Assembly: GCF_026319325.1 (NCBI RefSeq)
Contig: NZ_JAPDMU010000006.1
Location: forward strand, 28,723 to 92,722
Source of the DNA: Methylophaga sp. OBS3
GTDB lineage: Bacteria > Pseudomonadota > Gammaproteobacteria > Nitrosococcales > Methylophagaceae
DNA: 64,000 nt
Reading direction: 5' to 3'
The notes beneath the pieces were generated by a model. That model saw nothing but the letters and a program-made list of their open reading frames with translations. It searched no databases and was not told the origin of the DNA. This document shows positions 9,213-17,180 of this stretch, in pieces. Every line of letters starts with the position of its first letter. Position 1 is the first letter of the stretch. A program made the position numbers and the translations under genes.

Positions 9213-9968
9213 TTATTTTCCTTGAGCATGGCAGACCGGACAGGCCGGATCTTGCGGGAGTCGCATTTCCCGTATTTGCAAACTGAGTGCATCAATCATT
9301 AATACTCGTCCAGAGAGTGACTGACCGGCATCGGTTAACAATTTGATGGTTTCGATGGCTTGTATGCTACCGATTAAGCCCAATAATGGCGATAAAACAC
9401 CATTTTCAGCACAGCTTTGTGGCGTTTCATTGCCTTCGTCATCATATAAACAGCGATAGCATGGTGCCCCCCCCTGGCGTGGGTCAAATACCGTAACTTG
9501 GCCCTCCCAACGTATTGCCGCACCGGAGACCCATGAGGTTTGAGTTTGTTGGCAAAGACGATTGAGTAAAAATCGACTGGCAAAGTTATCAGTACAATCC
9601 ACCACCACATCAATGTCAGGCAATAATGTGCTTAACTCGTCGTCATCGAGACGCTTAGCAATACACTCAACGACAACCTCTTCGTTTAAGGCATTGATTG
9701 TCGTTGCTGCGGAATCGGTTTTGAGTTGGCCGACCGTCTCAGTACGGTGGATAATTTGGCGCTGTAAATTGGTTAGCTCGACCTCATCATCATCGACCAG
9801 TACCAAGTTACCGACACCACTTGCTGCCAGATAAAGTGCAACCGGTGAGCCTAAACCGCCCATACCGATAATCATTACACGACTATTAATCAGCTTTTGC
9901 TGGCCATCGTATTCAAGGTGCGGCAACAAGATATGCCGACTGTAACGTAATAATTGTTGGTCATTCAT
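9213..9968 (-). CDS. moeB: MoeB/ThiF/HesA-type E1-like adenylyltransferase
   Basis: Cytoplasmic enzyme that adenylates the C-terminal Gly-Gly of a small sulfur carrier (MoaD in molybdopterin or ThiS in thiamine synthesis). Seen: ATP-binding GMGGLGSPVALYLAASGVG, the conserved NLQRQI with Arg, DCTDNF, and two zinc-binding Cys pairs (YRC with its partner Cys, and CPVC at the C-terminus). The length of 251 residues fits MoeB; there is no C-terminal rhodanese domain. It overlaps prmC by four bases and abuts the JAMM gene. I cannot tell whether MoaD, ThiS or another carrier is its partner. Confidence 0.92.
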   Translation of the reverse strand: MNDQQLLRYSRHILLPHLEYDGQQKLINSRVMIIGMGGLGSPVALYLAASGVGNLVLVDDDEVELTNLQRQIIHRTETVGQLKTDSAATTINALNEEVVVECIAKRLDDDELSTLLPDIDVVVDCTDNFASRFLLNRLCQQTQTSWVSGAAIRWEGQVTVFDPRQGGAPCYRCLYDDEGNETPQSCAENGVLSPLLGLIGSIQAIETIKLLTDAGQSLSGRVLMIDALSLQIREMRLPQDPACPVCHAQGK

Positions 9969-10816
9969 ACCGGTATTTTACCTGATGGCAACTGCCCCAT
10001 GACCACCCTGTCCTGTCCACCAAAATCTTGATGACCACTAACCTCAATAAACCCAGCAGCTTTAAATAAATTCTGAACAGCTTCTGATTGGTTCCAGCCA
10101 TGCTCAATCAAAAGCCAGCCGCCTGATTTCAATACATCAGGTGCTTGATGCACGATATGTCTGATGTCATCCAGTCCATCGCTGCCTGAAGCGAGTGCTG
10201 AGCGTGGTTCAAAACGAAGGTCGCCGGTCTCAAGATGCGGGTCGTCATCTTCAATATAGGGTGGATTACTCACCAATAGATCTAAACGATTGGCAGCTAT
10301 CATCGTCGCCCAAGCACCTTGAGAAAACTGCACATTTTTCACTGCATAGGTTTCAGCATTTTGACGAGCGACTTTTAACGCGGGAAGTGAATAGTCACTT
10401 GCCAACCAAAAACTGTCTGACCGTTGCTTGGCTGCTGCTAACGCAATTGCACCACTACCGGTACCAAGATCAGCACACACCGCATTTATAGGCATTTTAC
10501 TTAATGCCAGTGTCACTAAAAGCTCAGTATCGGGCCTAGGTATTAACGTGGCATCGGTGACCGCCAGATCCATATCCCAAAAACCACGATAGCCCATCAG
10601 ATACGCGACTGGCTGGCCTGAGTTTCTGGCATCGATCAGCTGAAAAAACGTGACAGCTTCATTATCAGAGAGTGGTTCGTTGGCATCGGTCACCAGTTTT
10701 ACCAATGAACACCCCAGCACATGACACAGCAATAACTCGGCTTCTTGACGAGCATCCTGAGTATTTAATTGGGCACTGGCTTGCTGTAACGCTTGCGTCA
10801 GCGTTATCTCACTCAC
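9965..10816 (-). CDS. prmC: Peptide chain release factor N5-glutamine methyltransferase PrmC (HemK)
   Basis: Uses S-adenosylmethionine to methylate the GGQ glutamine of release factors RF1 and RF2. The SAM motif is DLGTGSGAIALA and the catalytic signature is SNPPYIEDDDPHL; LIPRPDTELLV is also diagnostic. The N-terminal helical domain starts at SEITLTQALQQA. The start is uncertain: GTG at 10816 has GGTGA five bases upstream, while an in-frame TTG directly follows the stop of the upstream receiver gene (10828). Both give normal length. prfA and hemA, its frequent neighbours, are not here; it sits between the receiver gene and moeB. Confidence 0.95.
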   Translation of the reverse strand: MSEITLTQALQQASAQLNTQDARQEAELLLCHVLGCSLVKLVTDANEPLSDNEAVTFFQLIDARNSGQPVAYLMGYRGFWDMDLAVTDATLIPRPDTELLVTLALSKMPINAVCADLGTGSGAIALAAAKQRSDSFWLASDYSLPALKVARQNAETYAVKNVQFSQGAWATMIAANRLDLLVSNPPYIEDDDPHLETGDLRFEPRSALASGSDGLDDIRHIVHQAPDVLKSGGWLLIEHGWNQSEAVQNLFKAAGFIEVSGHQDFGGQDRVVMGQLPSGKIPV

Positions 10817-10828
10817 TAAGTTCACCAA

Positions 10829-11836
10829 CTATATGACGCTGATGATAAGTGCAGCTAAGGCAATACCAATTGCCGCCCAAGCTAACGTCACATTACGTTT
10901 ACCAGCATTTTCTAGTTCTGCACGTTGGCTCTGTAACTGTGTTGTTAATGCAGCATTTTGTTGCGCCATCGCTAACTCCAACTGTGGCGTAATGGCTGAG
11001 TTTAACTGCGTTGATAATTGCTGTTGAACTTGCGTCGAAATCATCTCAGCAAGCTGCGTATTCATTGTTGATTCAATCGATAACTGTTGCTGATGAAGCC
11101 ATTCAACTGACTGTTGCTGTAATACCGCTTGCCATTTTTCCGACACATCAAAGTTTTGAAATGCCTGCTCTAAAGCTGAGTTGACTGTTGCCGACACTTG
11201 GTTAGTGTCAACTTGTTGCTGAGATTGAGACTGGCTCTGCGCAACCGATGCGGCAATTTGCTGGCGAATGACGGGCAATACCGCATCAACGATTGATTGT
11301 TTTGCAGCGTCAATCTGCTGGCTTTGTTGCTGTGCCAACTCAACACGCAGTGCTGGCAATGCTTGTTGTTCAATTTGCTGGCGAACTTCGCTGATAACAG
11401 CAGAAATATCCAGTGTTGGTGTGACTGCTTCAGGCTCAGCTGTTATTGCTGTTTCTGCTGCTTTAGTAGGCAACTGACTTAACACTTGTTGTAACGCTTC
11501 TGAGGCTGGCGGTTTAGCTAATACGGTTTCTGCGCCAGCTTCTACAGCAGCATTTTTCTCGATATCACTATCATTTCCCGTACAAATCACCACAGGAACC
11601 GCCTGTAATTTCCCATCAGCTTTGATAGTACGTGTTGCCGTCAGGCCGTCCATGCCAGGCATCATTAAATCCATAAAGATCACGCTCGGCAAATGTGTTT
11701 GCTGTGCTAACCATGCCAATGCATTTTCAGCACTGTCGTGCTCAACGACGTCGAACTGTTGTGCCAGCAGGAGTTTATTTAGCGTCAACCGCGCCACTTT
11801 GGAATCATCAACCACTAATGCCAATTTATTTGTCAT
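10829..11836 (-). CDS. Response-regulator receiver protein with C-terminal membrane anchor
   Basis: 335 residues in three parts. Residues 1-125 are a complete CheY-like receiver: VVDDS acidic pair, phospho-acceptor Asp in FMDLMMPGMDG, ICTGND with the switch Thr, and LAKPPA with the conserved Lys. Residues about 140-305 are extremely Gln/Ala-rich and predicted helical or coiled-coil. Residues about 315-335 form a single hydrophobic helix (VTLAWAAIGIALAALIISVI) at the extreme C-terminus. There is no DNA-binding or enzyme domain. I infer a tail-anchored receiver at the inner membrane. No kinase gene is adjacent. It lies between the DUF3301 gene (10 bases) and prmC (no gap), so it is probably cotranscribed with both. 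Confidence 0.88.
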   Translation of the reverse strand: MTNKLALVVDDSKVARLTLNKLLLAQQFDVVEHDSAENALAWLAQQTHLPSVIFMDLMMPGMDGLTATRTIKADGKLQAVPVVICTGNDSDIEKNAAVEAGAETVLAKPPASEALQQVLSQLPTKAAETAITAEPEAVTPTLDISAVISEVRQQIEQQALPALRVELAQQQSQQIDAAKQSIVDAVLPVIRQQIAASVAQSQSQSQQQVDTNQVSATVNSALEQAFQNFDVSEKWQAVLQQQSVEWLHQQQLSIESTMNTQLAEMISTQVQQQLSTQLNSAITPQLELAMAQQNAALTTQLQSQRAELENAGKRNVTLAWAAIGIALAALIISVI

Positions 11837-11846
11837 AGCTTGTTAC

Positions 11847-12158
11847 CTATGCCACTCGATGAGGATCTAATTGAATATTCTTTACCCGTTTGCCCAGCAT
11901 AACAACCTCACCACGATAACGCTGATTACCATCACTAGAAAACTCAAAAAAATAACTCCGCTCAAAAGCCATACGACCTTTAAGGTTTCGCTTTAAACGG
12001 ATTTTCTGCCAAGCCACTGTGTCGTTTAAAAAGCTGACATTCATTGACTCACAATATTGCTTAGCGACTCGGGTTGCATGCTCAGCAACACCTCGGCTAT
12101 CCCACCAAAACCAGCCGATAGCCATCAACAAAATTAAAACAATCGTACTGTCACTCAT
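11847..12158 (-). CDS. DUF3301 family membrane-anchored protein
   Basis: Small 103-residue protein with one N-terminal hydrophobic segment (TIVLILLMAIGWFWWDS), followed by a basic soluble domain with KQYCESMNVSFLNDTVAW and a YFFEFSSDGNQRYRGEVVMLGKRV region. This matches the DUF3301 family of gammaproteobacteria, whose function is unknown. It overlaps the end of rsmE by four bases and precedes the receiver gene by ten. The single Cys in the first third is a family feature. No function can be inferred. Confidence 0.88.
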   Translation of the reverse strand: MSDSTIVLILLMAIGWFWWDSRGVAEHATRVAKQYCESMNVSFLNDTVAWQKIRLKRNLKGRMAFERSYFFEFSSDGNQRYRGEVVMLGKRVKNIQLDPHRVA

Positions 12159-12883
12159 CCAATATCACCCCAACTTGCTTGGACAATGGCCAATGCTGCC
12201 GCTGAGGCCGTTTCTGTTCTTAAAATGCGTGGCCCAAAACGTAATGCGGTATAGCCACTTTGTTTCGCATCCAGAATTTCGCTATCGCTAAGCCCACCTT
12301 CAGGCCCGATAAGTAAGGTCACTGCCTTTTGCTTGGCAAGTCCACTAAAGCCTTGATCGGCTGTTGGGTCTAAAACCAATTTACAATCCGTTTGACTGTT
12401 AGCAAGGGCATCTGACAAATCCACAACAGGTGCCAATGTCGGTAACACCGCTCTGCCACTTTGCTCGCAAGCACTGACCATCACACCATGCCAATGTGCC
12501 CAGCGTTTATCAGCCCGCTCTCCTTGGAGCTGAACATTACAGCGCTCAGTGATGACCGGCACGATATGTTGCACCCCCAGTTCAACGGCTTTTTGTATCG
12601 CATAGTCCATGCGCTCACCACGCGAGATGCCTTGTAGCAAAAATACCGGTAAAGGTGACTCACTATTATTTTCTACTTCGCTTGTAAGCCTTGCTTTTGC
12701 TTCACGTTTGGCGACATCGGTGATCTCGGCGAGATATTCAGCCCCCTCACCATCAAATAATTGGATTTCAGCCCCTGCTTTTAGACGTAATACCTGAATT
12801 GCATGACGAAATATCGTGTCAGGTAGCGAAAAAGCTTCGTTCCACTGATATGGGCCGGGATAATAAAAACGTAAACTTCGCAT
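12155..12883 (-). CDS. rsmE: 16S rRNA (uracil1498-N3)-methyltransferase RsmE
   Basis: SPOUT-family methyltransferase that makes m3U1498 in 16S rRNA. Diagnostic segments are the N-terminal PUA-like part with HAIQVLRLKAG and the C-terminal knot motifs LLIGPEGGLSDSEI and LRFGPRILRTETASAAALAI. At 242 residues it has normal length. It is first in the minus-strand run rsmE to pmbA, seven genes with at most ten bases between them. Its divergent neighbour is the inositol-monophosphatase family gene, 96 bases away. Confidence 0.96.
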   Translation of the reverse strand: MRSLRFYYPGPYQWNEAFSLPDTIFRHAIQVLRLKAGAEIQLFDGEGAEYLAEITDVAKREAKARLTSEVENNSESPLPVFLLQGISRGERMDYAIQKAVELGVQHIVPVITERCNVQLQGERADKRWAHWHGVMVSACEQSGRAVLPTLAPVVDLSDALANSQTDCKLVLDPTADQGFSGLAKQKAVTLLIGPEGGLSDSEILDAKQSGYTALRFGPRILRTETASAAALAIVQASWGDIG

Positions 12884-12963
12884 GAAATATTGCGCTTAAT
12901 TAATGTTGATAATGGCAGTTTACAGGCTGCTTCACTGGCTTTGAATAAGCAGGTAAAAATCAC

Positions 12964-12972
12964 TGCTATACT
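12964..12972 (+). promoter_or_regulatory. Candidate extended -10 promoter eight bases before an ATG
   Basis: TGCTATACT has the form TGnTATAAT of an extended -10 element. The ATG of the phosphatase gene begins at 12980, so a transcript starting about seven bases after the -10 would begin at or next to the start codon. No purine-rich ribosome-binding site lies between. A TTGAAT upstream is about 20 bases from the -10, too far for a standard -35. This is inference from sequence only. Confidence 0.4.
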
Positions 12973-12979
12973 CTAGCCC

Positions 12980-13780
12980 ATGAAAATTGACTTGCCGCAG
13001 CTTCAACAACTCGTCACGATCACCGTACAACAAGAGCTTATGCCTTTGTTTAATGCGGTTACGAGACGTTATAAAAATGATGGCAGTGTCGTCACCATTG
13101 CCGATCAACTGCTCCAACAAAAATTAGGTGATGTGCTGACTGGTTTTTATCCCGGCAGCGTTATGCTCGGTGAAGAGATGTCGCCAAGCCAACAACAAGA
13201 ATTGATGCAAACAGCAAGTCCTCTATGGGTGTTAGACCCAATCGATGGCACAAGCAACTTTGCCGCTGGTTTACCTTTTTTTTCCGTGTCGCTAGCTTTA
13301 ATTCAGAATGGTGAAGTGACCCATGGGATTGTCTATGATCCGCTAGCGGATGAGTGTTTTGCTGCTGCTATCGGTGAAGGTGCTTGGTGTAATGGTCAGG
13401 CACTAAAAACAAGTCCCAGTGGACTGACACTGAAACAAACCATTGCGATTGTCGATTTCAAACGCTTACCGACTGAGCTAGCAACAAGAATGGTTAAAGA
13501 AAAACCTTATGGCTCACATCGTAGTATTGGGTCGATTGCACTTGAGCTATGTTGGTTAGCCGCTGGCAGAGCCCAAGTTTACCTGCATGCTAAACAACAC
13601 CTATGGGACTATGCTGCGGCCCAATTGATCTTAAGTGAGGCTGGTGGCTTTCTCTGTACGTTAGATAACGAACCTGTCTTTAGCGCAGACTTAACGCCAC
13701 GATCCACTTGCGCTGCCATCGATGAAACCCTCTTTGCCGCTTGGCGAGACTATCTCCATGTGCCCCGCTGGAATGGCTGA
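12980..13780 (+). CDS. Inositol-monophosphatase family protein (SuhB/CysQ-like)
   Basis: Mg-dependent, lithium-sensitive phosphatase fold. The metal-site motifs are LGEEM, WVLDPIDGTSNFAAGLPFFSVSLAL and the later HLWDYAAAQLILSEAGG. These define the IMPase family, which includes inositol-1-phosphatase, fructose-1,6-bisphosphatase and 3'-phosphoadenosine-5'-phosphatase members; the substrate cannot be fixed from sequence. 266 residues, typical. The ATG at 12980 follows a candidate promoter without a Shine-Dalgarno sequence. The end overlaps the start of pgeF by eight bases. Confidence 0.92.
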   Translation: MKIDLPQLQQLVTITVQQELMPLFNAVTRRYKNDGSVVTIADQLLQQKLGDVLTGFYPGSVMLGEEMSPSQQQELMQTASPLWVLDPIDGTSNFAAGLPFFSVSLALIQNGEVTHGIVYDPLADECFAAAIGEGAWCNGQALKTSPSGLTLKQTIAIVDFKRLPTELATRMVKEKPYGSHRSIGSIALELCWLAAGRAQVYLHAKQHLWDYAAAQLILSEAGGFLCTLDNEPVFSADLTPRSTCAAIDETLFAAWRDYLHVPRWNG

Positions 13781-14510
13781 CGAATTTATTCTCCCCGACT
13801 GGCCTGCCCCCGCCAACGTTCATGCGTTGGCTACAACTCGGTTTGGCGGTCAAAGTCCAGCGCCATACGACAGCCTTAATTTGGGCGATCATGTTGGTGA
13901 TGATCTGCAAAATGTTTTGGCTAACCGTCAATATTTAACTGAGCACGCATCCCTACCCTCTTCACCACTATGGTTAACTCAAACGCACTCAACCATTGTG
14001 CTTAATAGTCAGGACTGGCAACAAGCTATCGAAGCTGACGCAACGGTGTCACAACAAGTTAATGCGGTTTGTGTGGTTATGACAGCTGATTGTTTACCTA
14101 TCCTGATTTGCGATACAGCGGGTACTGAGATTGCCGCCATTCACGCTGGCTGGCGAGGCTTATGTGATGGCATTATCGAAAATACGTTAAAAAAACTTTT
14201 TTCTGACACAAGCAACTTAATGGCTTGGCTTGGTCCTGCGATTGGGCCATCAAAGTTTGAGGTAGGCGAAGAAGTAAGAGACGCTTTTTTAGCGCATTCT
14301 GCCACTGCAGATAGCGCATTTCAGCCCTCTCGACCGAATCATTATTTTGCTGATATTTATCAATTAGCTAAACAACGTCTGGCGGCCTGTGGACTAACAA
14401 GTGTTTACGGTGGCGACTATTGCACGGTTAGCGAACCTGAGAAGTTCTTTTCATATCGACGAGATAACGTCACAGGAAGAATGGCATCACTTATCTGGTT
14501 GTCCACGTAA
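13773..14510 (+). CDS. pgeF: Peptidoglycan editing factor PgeF (YfiH, laccase-domain/DUF152)
   Basis: YfiH/DUF152 family. In E. coli it removes wrongly incorporated L-Ser from the peptidoglycan stem; homologs also show purine-nucleoside or polyphenol-oxidase activity in vitro. The metal-binding Cys-His set is seen in TQTHSTIV, MTADCLPILICD and AIHAGWRGLCDGIIE. The late block DYCTVSEPEKFFSYRRD is also typical. I chose ATG 13773 (MADEFILPDWPAP, 245 residues), which matches the family start. An in-frame ATG at 13722 would extend 51 bases further into the upstream gene. Confidence 0.94.
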   Translation: MADEFILPDWPAPANVHALATTRFGGQSPAPYDSLNLGDHVGDDLQNVLANRQYLTEHASLPSSPLWLTQTHSTIVLNSQDWQQAIEADATVSQQVNAVCVVMTADCLPILICDTAGTEIAAIHAGWRGLCDGIIENTLKKLFSDTSNLMAWLGPAIGPSKFEVGEEVRDAFLAHSATADSAFQPSRPNHYFADIYQLAKQRLAACGLTSVYGGDYCTVSEPEKFFSYRRDNVTGRMASLIWLST

Positions 14511-14549
14511 GTGGTATGATCTGCCGATTATTTGCGCTGTTGAGTTGTT

Positions 14550-15362
14550 ATGGATTTATTAATCTGGATCGTCGCCTTTAGTTTAATTGGCGGCTTATTG
14601 AGTGTCGGCATTGCCTCATCATTCTTACTTCTATCAGAAAAAGCCCGCAACCATATGGTGCCGCACTTGGTTAGTTTCGCAATCGGGGCACTTCTCGGCG
14701 CATCCTTCCTGGGCTTGATACCACATGCTATTGAGCACCAATTTTCAGTGGAAGCCCATGAACTTGGCCTGACCTTATTATTAGGTTTATTACTGTTTTT
14801 TGTCTTAGAAAAGATGGTGCTTTGGCGTCACTGCCATAGCCATCATGGCCACGAACACATTCCTGAGTTGGGTCCTGATCATCACTCACATGATGGTCAT
14901 CATCATGCTCATGGGAAAGCTGCAGGCACACTCATTCTTGTCGGTGACACAATTCATAACTTTGTCGATGGTATTTTGATTGCTGCCGCATTCTTGACCG
15001 ATGTGCATTTAGGGATTGTGACGGCTCTGGCTATTGCCGCCCATGAAATCCCACAAGAATTAGGAGATTTTGTCATTCTTCTGCATAGCGGTTACAGCAG
15101 AAGTAAAGCCCTTTACTTCAACATGCTATCGAGTTTGGGTACGGTTTTGGGCGCCGTTTTAGCCTACTTCTTGCTCAGCGACTTACAGCATTTATTGCCT
15201 TATGTATTGATTGTTGCCGCTTCAAGTTTTATCTATGTTGCCGTTGCTGATTTAATACCTGGTCTACATTCACGAGTCCGCCTAAGTGAAACCTTGCAGC
15301 AAATTTTATTAATTGCCGCAGGGGTTGTATTTATCTATTTCGCGCACAGCACACTGCACTGA
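14550..15362 (+). CDS. ZIP family metal cation transporter
   Basis: Inner-membrane divalent metal transporter of the ZIP family, 270 residues with about eight hydrophobic helices. The metal path is marked by HNFVDGILIAAAF in helix IV and HEIPQELGDFVILL in helix V. Between helices III and IV is a His-rich loop with fourteen or more His in about 35 residues, a presumed metal sensor or filter. Zn2+ is the usual cargo, with Fe2+ or Mn2+ possible. It ends on the A of the waaF ATG region (one-base overlap). No Zur-like site was recognised upstream. Confidence 0.93.
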   Translation: MDLLIWIVAFSLIGGLLSVGIASSFLLLSEKARNHMVPHLVSFAIGALLGASFLGLIPHAIEHQFSVEAHELGLTLLLGLLLFFVLEKMVLWRHCHSHHGHEHIPELGPDHHSHDGHHHAHGKAAGTLILVGDTIHNFVDGILIAAAFLTDVHLGIVTALAIAAHEIPQELGDFVILLHSGYSRSKALYFNMLSSLGTVLGAVLAYFLLSDLQHLLPYVLIVAASSFIYVAVADLIPGLHSRVRLSETLQQILLIAAGVVFIYFAHSTLH

Positions 15363-16375
15363 TGTCAGAACGCATGGCGATTTTGATTATCGGCCCATCA
15401 TGGGTGGGCGATATGGTAATGGCACAATCGTTGTTTATCGCGCTTAAACAACAACATCCTCATTGTGAGATTGATGTCTTAGCGCCAGCTTGGACTCGTC
15501 CACTGTTGGATAGAATGCCTGAAGTTCGTGCGGCTATTGATATGCCAGTTACCCACGGTATGTTTGCTTGGCAAGCCCGCAAAGAGATTGGCAAATCATT
15601 ACAAGGCCAATACGACCAAGCCATTGTCCTGCCTAACTCATGGAAATCAGCTTTAATTCCATGGTTTGCCAAAATCCCTAAACGCACTGGTTGGCTTGGT
15701 GAAATGCGTTATGGTTTGCTGAATGATATTCGTAAACTAGATAAGCATGCGCTACCGTTAATGGTAGAACGCTTCGTAGCACTCGCATTCCCGAAAGCCC
15801 AGTCATCTCAAATGCCAAGCTGGCAACCACCAGCAATGAAAGCGTCAGCGATTGATTCTGAGTTAAATCCAGTACGTGAGAATAATCAGCAACGTTTAAT
15901 TTTGTGTCCTGGTGCAGAGTTTGGCCCTGCCAAGCAATGGCCTGTGAGTCACTATGGTGAGTTGGCAAATCACTTTTTAACGCAAGGCTGGCAGGTATTA
16001 ATCCTTGGCTCTAAAGCTGACAAAAAAGTGGCTGGCGAGATTGTCGGCTCTGTACAAAAAGAGCTGCGAGAGCAGTTATATAATTTGGCCGGAAAAACCC
16101 AATTGGCTGAGGCAATAGACTTATTGGCTACTGCCGATCAGGTTGTGACCAACGACTCAGGTCTGATGCATGTTGCGTCGGCATTAAATCGACCGCTTTT
16201 GGCGATTTATGGGCCAACATCGCCATCATTTACACCGCCACTTTCTCAACAAGCTAAAATAGTGCAGATCCCGGTTGAGTGTGGCCCCTGCTTTAAAAGA
16301 ACCTGCCCTGAAGGGCATCACAGCTGTATGCAAGAATTAACTGCTGCTTCCGTCATTTATAAGTTAGATAAATAA
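15362..16375 (+). CDS. waaF: ADP-heptose:LPS heptosyltransferase II WaaF
   Basis: GT9 enzyme that adds the second L-glycero-D-manno-heptose to the LPS inner core on the cytoplasmic face. Hallmarks are the N-terminal MAILIIGPSWVGDMVMAQSLF, PNSWKSALIPWFAKIPKRTGW, the nucleotide-site FGPAKQWP and TNDSGLMHVASALNRPLLAIYGPTSP. The C-terminal CGPCFKRTCPEGHHSCM Cys cluster is usual for WaaF. 337 residues, near normal; a second Met at residue 5 is an alternative start. It opens the LPS core locus, and a kinase gene follows 21-39 bases downstream. Confidence 0.95.
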   Translation: MSERMAILIIGPSWVGDMVMAQSLFIALKQQHPHCEIDVLAPAWTRPLLDRMPEVRAAIDMPVTHGMFAWQARKEIGKSLQGQYDQAIVLPNSWKSALIPWFAKIPKRTGWLGEMRYGLLNDIRKLDKHALPLMVERFVALAFPKAQSSQMPSWQPPAMKASAIDSELNPVRENNQQRLILCPGAEFGPAKQWPVSHYGELANHFLTQGWQVLILGSKADKKVAGEIVGSVQKELREQLYNLAGKTQLAEAIDLLATADQVVTNDSGLMHVASALNRPLLAIYGPTSPSFTPPLSQQAKIVQIPVECGPCFKRTCPEGHHSCMQELTAASVIYKLDK

Positions 16376-16414
16376 ATGTGACTGAAAAAACTCAGGATGA
16401 GAGACAATTCAAGC

Positions 16415-17164
16415 ATGGCATTTAATCTAAAAAAGCGTAGTTACTTCAACCCAAAGCTCTGGAGCAAAAAATACCGACAAAGCTTCTCTCAACTTTGGGC
16501 CTTACCCAAAGACTGGTTTGAGCCACCAAATAAAGCCAGAGGTGGTTGGAGTGGCGTTTCAAGAGCCTATATTGAAACGCGAGAGGGTAAAACCGCTGTC
16601 TTTGTAAAAAGACAAGAGCAGTATGTAAGTCGAACTTGGCTACACCCTATCCGCGGCATTCCAACATTTCAAAAAGAACTTCAGAATATCCAACGGCTTA
16701 AAAAACTAAAAATCCCAACGCTTCGTCTCGTATATTTTGGCAAAGAAAATGACCGAGCATTGTTGATCACAAAAGCACTTGATAAGTATGTTTCGCTTGA
16801 TAAATTGGATCCAACATCGCTTACCCAAGCAGAACGTCGGAAACTTATTCGCAAGTTAGCTAAACTAACTCGAAAGCTGCACCGCTCTCATTATGTACAT
16901 AATTGTTTTTACCCAAAACATGTCTTTGTTAGGCTGAGCAAACAAGGGAAGTGGAAAATCCGCTTTATTGATCTTGAAAAGCTTCGCTGGAGATTTAGTT
17001 CAAAATTAGCCATGAAAAGAGATTTAGCCAGCTTTAATCGTCATGCCGACTTAAAATGGAGTGCTAAGGACCGAGTTTATTTTTACAAAAATTACATGAA
17101 ATTAACCTCATTAAATAAAAAAAATAAAAAAATTCTCCGCTCAATGATGAGTAACAATAAATAA
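16415..17164 (+). CDS. InaA/KdkA-like lipopolysaccharide core kinase
   Basis: About 249 residues of the lipopolysaccharide-kinase (Kdo/WaaP/InaA) family, a small protein-kinase-like fold. Seen: VFVKRQEQYVSRTWLHPIRGIPTFQKEL with the ATP-site Lys and Glu, the LHRSHYVHNCFYPKHVFV loop (InaA-type variant of HxDxxxxN) and FIDLEKLR with the metal Asp. Likely phosphorylates a core sugar; the position is unknown. The start is ambiguous: ATG 16397 has AGG directly abutting it, so I prefer 16415 (MAFNLKKRSY). Noticeably AT-rich, with Lys-rich codons near the end (runs of A around 17110-17135). It follows waaF. Confidence 0.83.
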   Translation: MAFNLKKRSYFNPKLWSKKYRQSFSQLWALPKDWFEPPNKARGGWSGVSRAYIETREGKTAVFVKRQEQYVSRTWLHPIRGIPTFQKELQNIQRLKKLKIPTLRLVYFGKENDRALLITKALDKYVSLDKLDPTSLTQAERRKLIRKLAKLTRKLHRSHYVHNCFYPKHVFVRLSKQGKWKIRFIDLEKLRWRFSSKLAMKRDLASFNRHADLKWSAKDRVYFYKNYMKLTSLNKKNKKILRSMMSNNK

Positions 17165-17180
17165 CAAAAAAAGAGCATTC

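Noticed and set aside
8801..9968. E1-JAMM antiphage system (Bil or CBASS-like)
   Set aside because: No ubiquitin-like, E2 or effector gene is adjacent, and the pair is embedded in a housekeeping run with prmC and pmbA.
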